Positions 20,959 through 31,084 of a stretch of 64,000 bases of DNA are shown piece by piece. The translations under genes and the position numbers were made by a program. Every line of letters begins with the position of its first letter. Position 1 is the first letter of the stretch. The notes under the pieces were generated by a model. The model had not been told where the DNA came from. It saw only the letters and a list, made by a program, of their open reading frames with translations, and ran no database searches. The stretch spans positions 43,840,025 to 43,904,024 of the forward strand of contig JANJXV010000016.1 in assembly GCA_024803745.1 (NCBI GenBank), given 5' to 3'. Origin of the DNA: Megascapheus bottae. Lineage: Eukaryota; Chordata; Mammalia; Rodentia; Geomyidae.

Positions 20959-22200
20959 AGTCTTACTTTTCAGTTTAGATGTTTCTGATTCTGAAGATTC
21001 CTAATAAGAAGGACAATCTCTTTGAAATGGACAGGAATCTTGTGTAGAAAATATCTGGATGATTTCTGCATTTTGAAGGATAGTTCTTAATACAGAAATT
21101 TATAATAAATTCTTATACATCCCAAATTAGTACTTAAATATCATTTTTACAACTGCTACAACTATTTTATGCTAATTAGATAGATATTCAGTTGATAATG
21201 GTTATGCTATTCTAAGTTATTTTGTCCTAGTTTAATTTTGAATTTCTCAATATTTGCTAATTTCACGTGGAAGGTTATTTATGCTTTCTGGACACTCAAT
21301 TTCTCTTCTCACTCCGCCCATAATCCTTTTCCACCAGGTGCAATCTGTCTCTACCCCCATTCACAGAAGCTGTGCTCTGAACAAGAATGGCACCTAGCCT
21401 ATTGGTTATCTTAAGGAAGAATAGGAACACAAGTGCCACATCTAGCTATCATCCTTCTCTGGCTATCAGCCATTAGCCCAGCTGTACCTCAAATCAACAT
21501 CTACCTCAAGGACTTAGTATATTGGTCTGACCGCTCACTGATGTGTGAAAGTCTTGTTCATACTCTAAATCTGAGTTGTAAACACCAGTTGTAGATGGAT
21601 CCTTTTATAGACACCAAGGAATTTATTTTATGAACAGAACTAAAAGTAGTACGTGAGAGAAAACATCTCAGATGCTAATAATACAGCTAGCTAAACAAGT
21701 AGACCTCAGTGGCTCTCAAAAGTTATTTCCATGTTCTTTTCTCTCAAAACACATTAAGTAGGTAATCCAGGATTCGGTTGGGCAATTCAGTCCTATAGGG
21801 CCCTTCAGATACCTAGATTTCTTCCTGTTTTCCTTATTGTCTTCCCCAGCTCCACTGCCATTCCGCATGGTTGAAGCTCCTTCATTATATCTGAATGGTG
21901 AAAAGGTCAGTTCTGAAATCTGAATTTCCAGATCCCCAGTCAATGTGTATCATTTGTGCTTGCATTCCATTGGTGGGAACAAAGTCACATGACTAAACCT
22001 AGCTGCAAGAGAGGCACAGCAAGTGCAGTCTTGCCAAGCAGTTGGTCTTTGTGAGGCTTTGAAAAATATTTAGGAAGGAAAATGGGAGAACAAAATTTGG
22101 AAGAAATTACCATCTTCTTCACTACGACCATGTTCTGAAATTACGTTTTTTGTTTTTTATAGTGGGAGGTAGTTAGCAGCAACACCATTGTTACAAATAG
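20959..22200. other. AT-rich unique sequence
   Basis: No gene recognised. Several regions read like old, unrecognisable transposon remains. Confidence 0.45.
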
Positions 22201-22204
22201 TTCT

Positions 22205-22490
22205 TTTTTTTTATTATCTTTAGGTAGCCATATAAAGGAGCTTCCATCCAACAAAGTATCTTAAGAATATGATGCCTCCTTTCATTATTTTCTCCAATCC
22301 CTCCAGCCCTACCCATCCCCTCAATTTTCTAAATGTTGTGGGATAAGGATTGAATTTTATGACTGCATTCTCCTACAATTCTTCCCTTCATTTCTCACCT
22401 CCCATACTTGACCCATCCCCTACCTTTCCAGTACCCATTTCCTCATAGATATTTTGTCAGACTCTGAGTTAGCTTTTCTAAGGAATTACA
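22205..22490 (-). repeat. Possible LINE-1 3' UTR relic, antisense
   Basis: It starts with a T-rich run (22204-22213) and is rich in CCCATCCCC/CCCTCCAGCC pyrimidine phrases. This resembles the complement of a polypurine-rich rodent LINE-1 3' UTR, and 42960-43020 in this window has similar texture. The assignment is weak. Confidence 0.3.
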
Positions 22491-22700
22491 CTCTAGATTT
22501 TACATAAGCTATTACTATACTGTGCCATTAATATTTAAAATTTGGGGCTCCTGTTTTATGATATGCTGAGACCATTCAGGGCATGGAAAGAAAATGACTT
22601 TTTGTTTGTAACTGATGCAATGTCAAACACGACTGAGCTTCAAAAAGGAGAAGACCAAGGGGAAGCACAGTTGCTAACATAATGTATGAAAATATATCAG

Positions 22701-22895
22701 GGGACCGGGAGTTTGGCCTAGTGGTGGAGTGCTTGCCTAGCATGCACGGAGACCCGGGTTCAATTCCTAGGTACCACATGCATAGAAAAAAGCCGGAAGT
22801 GGTGCTGAGGCTCAAGTGGTAGAGCTCTAGCCTTGAGAAAGTCCAAGGACAGTGCTCAGGCCCTGAGCTCAAGCCCAGGACTGGCAAAAAAAAAA
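22701..22895 (+). repeat. tRNA-tRNA dimeric (ID-type) SINE, young, perfect TSD
   Basis: Complete element. The left ID half has A box TGGCCTAGTGGTGGAGTGC and B box GGTTCAATTCC, followed by an A-rich linker. The right tRNA-like half has GGCTCAAGTGGTAGAGCTC and TGAGCTCAAGCCC, with an A tail. A perfect 13 bp target-site duplication GAAAATATATCAG lies at 22688-22700 and 22896-22908. The perfect TSD, intact promoter boxes and near identity to 12920-13121 indicate a recent insertion. Confidence 0.95.
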
Positions 22896-22908
22896 GAAAA
22901 TATATCAG

Positions 22909-25240
22909 ACTAAGAAATGGATGTCTAAGCTCTCTTCTGGAATGATGTTTCTATGGAGCAGAATAGCTAATTCATCAAATCCTTAACTAGCATTTGATGG
23001 CTGGTATCGCAGGCTAACCCTGACCTGGGTTCAGAAATACAATGAAAGACATTTTCATGCCTAGCCCATAGATGTAGCCTTGAGCTACATTTTCTATTCT
23101 CTTCAACAGTTTGTTTCCTTTCATCGAAGAACTTTTTAGTGCCTCTGTGGTAAAGTGACCTCGGCTGATTTGTCCAAGTGTCCACTCCACCCTTTCTCGC
23201 CTTCCCATGTTTCTTTGTGTGAAATTCTATTGATGCTTCAGAACTTCCCTCTGAAAAGAAGCAGGAAATTGTGACCTATGTGTTCTAAATACATAATTAG
23301 AGGATGCAAACTGGAATTAGGTGGTAAAGACAAATTTCCAAAGGAGTCAGGCCATTTATTTGATTACATTAGGTCTTGAATTATAAATGTGACCCCTAGC
23401 GTCAGTGACATTAAAATGCCTTCACAGGTACTTAATACACAGAGGCTGGCTTTATGTGGATTTTCATTTTGCAAACCCACACTCTCTTCTTGTTTTGTAC
23501 CAGCATTTGATTTTGCAAGCTCATCGTTACTATTCACCACTGAGACAAAAGAAAGGAAAAAAATAGTTATAGTTCTGCTACATGAAGTCCCCTAATTTTA
23601 GTTACAATCATTTACAAAGGTAAAGGAAAAAAAAACCTAGTGAGGAAACTTTATTTGAAAAACGCATAGCATCTAATTAATCAATTTAAGCAGAAAATCA
23701 TAAATTCCTTTTTTTCTTTTTAGATTCTTCTCTTCTGCATTTCCTTACATTCTCCCAGGAATATGTAGACATAACGGGAAATTCTTTTTAAGGTTTTTAA
23801 ATGGTATTCTAGTAGTTGAGTCCATGAGAAATACCATTTTGAAATCACTGTTTGTATGAGCTCATCTGACAATATGTATATGCCCTAATTATTTAGGTTG
23901 GTGTTTGCATGGGAAGGCTTCCCGAAATCCACTTAGAATGAAGATCTGACCATATTCTCTTAGTTCACTTGAAATCTTTAGATGGGTACCTTCGTGCCTT
24001 CTGCACAAAACAGGAAACTCACCAGCTTACCAAGTTAGATATCTTCCCAGGGGCAGAAGGGACTGCCACCCACCTTACTGGTTCTTGAGCCAGCCGTGGC
24101 AAGTGGCAAGTGGCTCATGTGGAGGCTCCATCTGACATTCGCTGAGCCACACATGAACCCCTGTGTTTGGAAACGACCTGGAACCTCACTGGCCATTCTC
24201 GGATGAGGGTGTCTGCTGGGCTGACATCCAGGAGGCCACTGTTGCTTGGGGAATTGGCACGAGGCCTCGTGGTAGGAAAAGGCCCTGGAGCAGGGCAGCC
24301 TGCAGAGGTGTGTCAGGTGCAGAGAAGATGTTCCTTCCAAGTGGGCATAGACAACCAGTTCACAGCTTGCACTTGTCAGTTACAACATTTTATCTGAGTG
24401 AATTAAAAAATGGTGTCTTGCTTTTGATGAGCAATTCCAGTGCATGGGAACAAGGTTTATCTACCCATTCTCGCACTGCAGGCGTGGTTGGGGCTCATTC
24501 CTCTCTTGGTGTAGTGACTGGCTGAGGCTGGGAGCTGGAGCTACAAGAAAGAAGACCTCATCCTGGTGACATACACGGACATGAAGCTTCTGTGACAGTG
24601 GCCCATGCGTGGAGGAGAACACTAGTCTGGGTTTGCACTACAAGCTCTCCCTGTTAAAACTCACATTCAGTAGAATGTGGTTTTAAACGTCTTTCTCATT
24701 TGCTGTATATCTGTAGAGCTATTATCGGGGACTTGGAATAATGTTTGTTTTCTTGGAGATAAATTTGAACAGCGCCTGCCTCCACCACTACGGAAATCCA
24801 CTGTGCACTCATTGGTTTCCAGGTACTCACGGTACACTCCTCGAGGTTGTATTTTGAGACTGAGCGTCCACAGGGAGAAATGACACTTCCTAAGGTAAGG
24901 TGATCAGAAAGGAGCCCACGCCTAGGTGGGCAGCGAGCTCTGCTCCAGGCACCGGAGCTCCAGGCCCTCTGGCACAGGAGCTTGCTCTTCTCCGAGCACC
25001 TTGACTGTCTGGTCTCTGCTGCTCATGGCTTCCGCTCTGACTTGTTCCTTCAGGCATGTTATGTCTCATGGTTAGCATCTGGGATGTGTCTGACATCAAC
25101 AACGGTATCTTTATCAGCTCCAAAGCATGCCGCTCAACATTTGATGCCCTCAAGGTCAGATTCTAGATGCCTTCCTCCACTGCACTGGTCAGTCAATGAG
25201 GAAAGCCCGGCAGACGCATGCCGTGCTTGCCTTCACCTGC
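22909..25240. other. Unique sequence, no gene recognised
   Basis: About 2.3 kb, with AT-rich parts (23280-23900) and mixed parts. Open frames of up to 120 codons (24163-24525) lack recognisable domains. A donor-like AAG-GTAAGG occurs at 24896, but upstream acceptors are poor. Confidence 0.45.
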
Positions 25241-25269
25241 CATCTCTCTCTTCCCCTCTCCCACCCCTC

Positions 25270-25570
25270 TCTCCCCATCACCCCTCCCTTTCATTAAGGG
25301 GAGATTTAAAAACAAAGTGGGGCTAATGTCCTAATAAGGAAAGCATTTCCCTTTCCTCCAGTCCCTCCTGTCTTTCCCCTCCCCTCCATTTCCTTCCCCT
25401 CCTCTTCCCTTCCCTTCTTGATAACAAATACACAGCTGATTGATAGGTGATTGGGGGACGGATAGTCCCAGATTTATCACCTTTGACTGAGATTCCCAAA
25501 TCTTAGCAACTGTGATCAAGCTTTCATCACACTAATAAGAAAGGAGGAAAGCGACCGAGGTTGAAATGGG
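25270..25570. promoter_or_regulatory. Candidate conserved non-coding element
   Basis: Contains CCTTTCATTAAGGGG, GGGCTAATGTCCTAATAAGG, CTTGATAACAAATAC, GATTTATCACCTTTGAC and CACACTAATAAG. It is interrupted by a C/T-rich stretch (25345-25415). Enhancer-like texture only. Confidence 0.25.
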
Positions 25571-26700
25571 TTTCCATGAGACTCAGTTTAAAGGACTCCC
25601 TTTGGGCTTCCGCTTTTCTTGTGTCTTTAGTTTGGCCTTTCTGTACTGAGGTGTTTGCTGCAGTAGATGATGATTCTCCTCAGTCTAATCTTAACACTAC
25701 CATGTCCTTCTGCTTTGCATACATTACTGAAGATATTTGAAACGCTTCCTTAAGCCATGAGACTGCAGCTGTAACCGTCAGGTGAGTAATGGTGGCTACG
25801 TGAGATTGAATTAGAGGCAAAGACTGAGCTTCCACACTCGTGGCTCTGAGCATGTGGGGCCACGCAGAGGTTTTTTACCCCACATCCCAGGTAGGGTTCT
25901 ACTAGAGAACATAAGACCCAAAGATGTACTCTGTTTGACATTTTACCTTTTGCTAGTGTGCTCTACCTGAAATTAGACACTTGTGGTTAGAATAACAGTA
26001 TCCAGCTCAGGTTTCCTTGCTTTTGGTATAGAAGAAAATCTGATTATTCTTACAATGCACTTTCCACACAAAATATTGCCTATTTTCCACTACCATGCTA
26101 ATTTCTAAGAGGCTGTAATCATGCTTTTGCTATTAAAGAATAATTATCTAACTCATGCACTAAAGTCTAAAGAGCATTTTAAATAGAATAGGTGCCAAAT
26201 ATACAGTGAGAAATTCATGTTACTTTCTAGATTTTGTAACTTTTAGTATATAAGAATAGTGGCCTTATTATGCCAAATCTGTCACTAAAACCCACTTACT
26301 TGTGTCATTTTAATTGATTGAGAAAGATTTGATTAGACAGATGATTTGGACCATGTAAAATCACCAGTTTCCACGGAGTGAAACGTTATGAAGGTCACAG
26401 ACTGTATCTAGCTCCCCTTTTCTGAGATGAATGAATGTTTTTCCTCGTCATTTGATTTTATTCAGAATTTAGTTAATTTAGAGTTGTACATGATTGTTAT
26501 TTGTTACATGACAAAACTGGGGGAAAAATGGAAGAGCTCTGAAGATCTGAGTTTCTACTATGTGATTTCTTCCTCTCCCCACTTCCCTGGTTCTGATGAC
26601 TTCCCTTTGCCCTGAGAAAAGTGTATTTTGTGAGCCACATTAGATCAGCTCACGCCTAAGAACAATGAGATTTAGATGGTCAGGGAATGTTTCCTCCTGA
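25571..26700. other. Unique AT-rich sequence
   Basis: No gene or repeat recognised. A consensus donor CAG-GTGAGT occurs at 25781-25786. The upstream acceptor is mediocre and the interval has stops in the frames inspected, so no exon is called. Confidence 0.45.
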
Positions 26701-26751
26701 GAGGAAGCTGGTGATGATGGTGGCGGTGACATCAGTGCTGTCCCCCAGGAG

Positions 26752-29590
26752 ATGCTGGTGATGCTGGCACTGGTTAGTGATGGAGGTGATGAGGTCAGGG
26801 ATGGCGGTGGAGGTGGTGAGGATGGAGGTGGAGGTGGTGAGGTCGGCGATGGTGATGGAGGTGGAGGTGACGAGGTCGGTGATGGTGATGGAGGTGGAGG
26901 TGAGGATGGCTGTGGAGGTGATGAGGTTGGTGATGGTGATGGAGGTGGAGGTGGTGAGATGGGTGATGGTGATGGAGGTGGAGGTGGTGAGGTTGGTGAT
27001 GGTGATAGAGGTGGAGGTGGTGAGGTTGGTGATGGTGATGGAGGTGGAGGTGATGAGGTTGGTGATGGTGATGGAGGTGGAGGTGGTGAGGTTGGTGATG
27101 GTGATGGAGGTGGAGGTGGTGAGGTTGGTGATGGTGATGGAGGTGGAGGTGGTGAGGTTGGTGATGGTGATGGAGGTGGAGGTGGTGAGGTTGGTGATGG
27201 TGATGGAGGTGGAGGTGATGAGGTTGGTGATGGTGATGGAGGTGGAGGTGAGGATGGCTGTGGAGGTGATGAGGTTGGTGATGGTGATGAGGTGGGTGAT
27301 GGTGATGGAGGTGGAGGTGGTGAGGTTGGTGATGGTGATGGAGGTGGAGGTGATGAGGTGGGTGATGGTGATGGAGGTGGAGGTGAGGATGGCTGTGGAG
27401 GTGATGAGGTTGGTGATGGTGATGAGGTGGGTGATGGTGATGGAGGTGGAGGTGGTGAGGTTGGTGATGGTGATGGAGGTGGAGGTGATGAGGTCGGTGA
27501 TGGTGATGGAGGTGGCGGTGAGGATGGAGGTGGAGGTGATGTAGGTGGTTGATGGTGATGGAGGTGGAGGTGATGAAGTGGGTGATGGTGATGGAGGTGG
27601 AGGTGAGGATGGAGGTGGAGGTGATGGAGGTGGAGGTGGTGAGGTGGGTGATGGTGATGGAGGTGGAGGTGAGGATGGAGGTGGAGGTGATGAGGTGGGT
27701 GATGGTAATGGAGGTGGAGGTGAGGATGGAGGTGGAGGTGATGGAGGTGGAGGTGGTGAGGTGGGTGATGGTGATGGAGGTGGAGGTGATGAGGTGGGTG
27801 ATGGTGATGGAGGTGGAGGTGATGGAGGTGGAGGTGGTGAGGTGGGTGATGGTGATGGAAGTGGAGGTGATGAGGTGGGTGATGGTGATGGAGGTGGAGG
27901 TGATGAGGTGGGTGATGGTGATGGAGGTGGAGGTGAGGATGGAGGTGGAGGTGGTGAGGTGGGTGATGGTGATGGAAGTGGAGGTGATGAGGTGGGTGAT
28001 GGTGATGGAGGTGGAGGTGGTGAGGTGGGTGATGGTGATGGAGGTGCAGGTGAGGATGGAGGTAGAGGTGATGAGGTGGGTGATGGTGATGGAGGTGCAG
28101 GTGATGAGGTGGGTGATGGTGATGGAGGTGGAGGTGAGGATGGAGGTGGAGGTGGTGAGGATGGAGGTGATGGTGGTGAGGTGGGTGATGGTGATGGAGG
28201 TGGAGGTGATGAGGTGAGCGATGGTGATGGAGGTGGAGGTGAGGATGGAGGTGGAGGTGGTGAGGTGGGTGATGGTGATGGAGGTGGAGGTGATGAGGTG
28301 GGTGATGGTGATGGAGGTGGAGGTGATGAGGTGGGTGATGGTGATGGAGGTGGAGGTGAGGATGGAGGTGGAGGTGGTGAGGTGGGTGATGGTGATGGAG
28401 GTGGAGGTGATGAGGTGGGTGATGGTGATGGAGGTGGAGGTGATGAGGTGGGTGATGGTGATGGAGGTGGAGGTGATGAGGTGGGTGATGGTGATGGAGG
28501 TGGAGGTGAGGATGGAGGTGGAGGTGATGAGGTTGGTGATGGTGATGGAGGTGGAGGTGATGAGGTGGGTGATGGTGATGGAGGTGGAGGTGAGGATGGA
28601 GGTGGAGGTGGTGAGGTCGGTGATGGTGATGGAAGTGGAGGTGATGAGGTGGGTGATGGTGATGGAGGTGGAGGTGATGAGGTGGGTGATGGTGATGGAG
28701 GTGGAGGTGAGGATGGAGGTGGAGGTGGTGAGGTGGGTGATGGTGATGGAAGTGGAGGTGATGAGGTGGGTGATGGTGATGGAGGTGGAGGTGGTGAGGT
28801 CGGTGATGGTGATTGAGGTGGAGGTGAGGATGGAGGTAGAGGTGATGTAGGTGGTTGATGGTGATGGAGGTGCAGGTGATGAGGTGGGTGATGGTGATGG
28901 AGGTGGAGGTGAGGATGGAGGTGGAGGTGGTGAGGATGGAGGTGATGGTGGTGAGGTGGGTGATGGTGATGGAGGTGGAGGTGATGAGGTGAGAGATGGT
29001 GATGGAGGTGGAGGTGAGGATGGAGGTGGAGGTGGTGAGGTGGGTGATGGTGATGGAGGTGGAGGTGATGAGGTGGGTGATGGTGATGGAGGTGGAGGTG
29101 ATGAGGTGGGTGATGGTGATGGAGGTGGAGGTGTGGATGGAGGTGGAGGTGATGAGGTTGGTGATGGTGATGGAGGTGGAGGTGATGAGGTGGGTGATGG
29201 TGATGGAGGTGGAGGTGATGAGGTGGGTGATGGTGATGGAGGTGGAGGTGAGGATGGAGGTGGAGGTGATGGAGGTGGAGGTGGTGAGGTGGGTGATGGA
29301 GGTGAAGGTGAGGATGGAAGTGGAGGTGCTGAGGTCGGTGATGGTGATGGAGGTGGAGGTGAGGATGGAGGTGGACGTGGTGGAGGTGGAGGTGATGAGG
29401 TGGGTGATGGTGATGGAGGTGGAAGTGATGATGGAGGTGGAGGTGATGAGGTGGGTGATGGTGATGGAGGTGGAGGTGAGGATGGCTGTGGAGGTGATGA
29501 GGTTGGTGATGGTGATGAGGTGGGTGATGGTGATGGAGGTGGAGGTGATGGAGGTGGAGGTGATGGAGGTGGTGAGGTGGTGATGGTGTG
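26752..29590. repeat. 2.85 kb G-rich minisatellite of 33/18/15 bp subunits
   Basis: The array is built from three related modules. A 33 bp module combines GGTGATGAGGTGGGTGATGG and TGATGGAGGTGGA; in a variant, GGTGGTGAGG replaces the start. An 18 bp module is GGTGAGGATGGAGGTGGA. A 15 bp module is GGTGATGGAGGTGGA (18+15=33). The 5' third mostly carries GAGGTTGGTG and the rest GAGGTGGGTG, showing local homogenisation. All modules are multiples of three and free of stops, giving open frames of 998 and 952 codons on the minus strand (26640-29636, 26795-29653) and up to 423 on the plus strand. A 1 bp insertion in GATGTAGGTGGTTGATGG occurs at about 27538 and 28843 and shifts frame both times. I see no purifying pattern, so I treat it as non-coding. 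Confidence 0.96.
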
Positions 29591-30870
29591 GATAATCCCC
29601 CTCACGAAGCGTGTCTGTGTGCCCGTGTCCAGGCACTGAGGTCCTTTACCCACTCCATCGTGAGGTCATCGTAATGATCACTTATATCAACCCCAGTGGA
29701 GTCGACAATGCTCAGCTTCAGATGACCCTTGGGATGGACGAAATGAATCACCATCTGCCCGAGGGTCACTCTGTGCCCTGAGTGTTTGCAGACACGTCAC
29801 CTCCTCTGTCCTGGCGCCTCTGTCCGCGTTTTCCAGGGTGGGGCCCAGGCATTGGTGTCCTCGCTCCACAGCTCCTGCATGTCCCCTCTGTGCTGTCAAG
29901 CGTAAGCCTCGCGGTCTGGCTTTGACTTTGTTCCCAGGCCGTGTCCCCAGCCCGTCTCCTAGCTTTTCTGAGCACGCTGTGGAGACTAAGAGCAGGAATT
30001 GTCCATCCCTAACTGCTCCAAGCCAGTGATGGTTTCTTTGCCGACACCACCACAGACTGAATCTCGATCAGCTGTGGTAGAATGAGGAAGAGACATACGC
30101 ACAGTCAAGTCCCTAGTGGGACATTGTTTTCCAAAATCCCCCACTGGTAACAGGCAGGGAAAGCCCATCTCCAGTGTCTTGCGTTCTGCTGCAGTGGAGC
30201 TTGCTGCCAACGCAGTGCAAGGCTTGCACGGTGTCCTGTCATTCATCTCCTAGAAAGAAATTGTAGCATTAGGGTCTGAGATTTCAGAGATTCACAGTTT
30301 TTCCATTGTCTTACCCTACGCAATCTGTGCTGTTCTGGGAAGGGACCCAGAAGAGATAAATTCACACAGAGCAAATATATGCATAAGATCACAGAACAGC
30401 TGGCAGCGGCAAATGAGCGCTAGAAGTGCCCTCGCCCCCTGCCCAGTCTCATGGCGCCCAGTAGCCAAGGAAGGCCCAGCCGTAGCACAGAAAGAGCGAT
30501 ACGGAAAATGTTCCTTAGCCACTTTATTAAAACTTAAGCAACATTTGAGCAGATAGTTGCCTTCCTGAATGGACGATTATGAATCTGATGATTTGGGATA
30601 CTAGCCATTTAAAGGAGAAATTTGATTAAATAACACTATTGCACCTTGTCCATCAGAGGGCTCGAATCTGCGTTGGGCAGTGACGTGCTTTGTGGAGCAA
30701 GCTGGCTTAGCTTGGCTATCACGGGAACCAGGAACAATCGAGAGTCAGGGCTGCTGGGGTACCCACGAGAAAACCCGGTGTATGGGGCAAGATTTATGAC
30801 TCTGGGGTTCTACCAGAAGTCTCCGGGGCCCACGAGGAGGAGCGTTTGTGAATTCAAACTCCTATCTTAG
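29591..30870. other. Unique sequence
   Basis: No gene recognised. Short open frames overlap on both strands. Confidence 0.5.
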
Positions 30871-30873
30871 GGT

Positions 30874-30960
30874 GTTGATGATGGTGATGGTGATGATGAT
30901 GATGATGATGATGATGACGATGATGATGATGATGATGGTGATGATGACGACGACGACGAC

Positions 30961-30997
<37 letters not shown>

Positions 30998-30999
30998 TT
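30874..30999. repeat. (GAT)n/(GAC)n trinucleotide microsatellite
   Basis: About 41 triplets, mostly GAT with GGT and a central block of five or so GAC. It makes a Met-rich open frame in one register and Asp in another, by composition only. Confidence 0.95.
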
Positions 31000-31003
31000 G
31001 GTG

Positions 31004-31084
31004 CAAACTAGCCTCAAACTTGTGGTCCTCCAGCCTCAGCCCCCTGCCTGGTAGGGTTCAAGGCCTATACCACCACACCCAGTC
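31004..31084 (-). repeat. B1-like fragment, antisense
   Basis: AACTAGCCTCAAACTTGTGG, TCCTCCAGCCTCAGCCCCCT and CACCACACCCAG match the complement of the 7SL/B1 left part. The microsatellite lies where the missing portion of the element would be. Confidence 0.65.

Noticed and set aside
22720..22780. Functional tRNA gene
   Set aside because: A- and B-box matches belong to the ID half of a SINE. No cloverleaf with paired acceptor stem is evident.
27545..28816. 423-codon plus-strand Gly/Asp-rich open frame
   Set aside because: Pure repeat translation. It begins and ends at array mutations, not at gene-like boundaries.
26640..29636. 998-codon minus-strand open frame as a His/Pro/Thr-rich protein gene
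   Set aside because: The frame exists because the array modules are multiples of 3 bp without stops. It changes character from T-S-T-S-I-T to H-H-P-P to P-P-S-P at single-base slips. The flanking codons add no domain, signal peptide or splice support.
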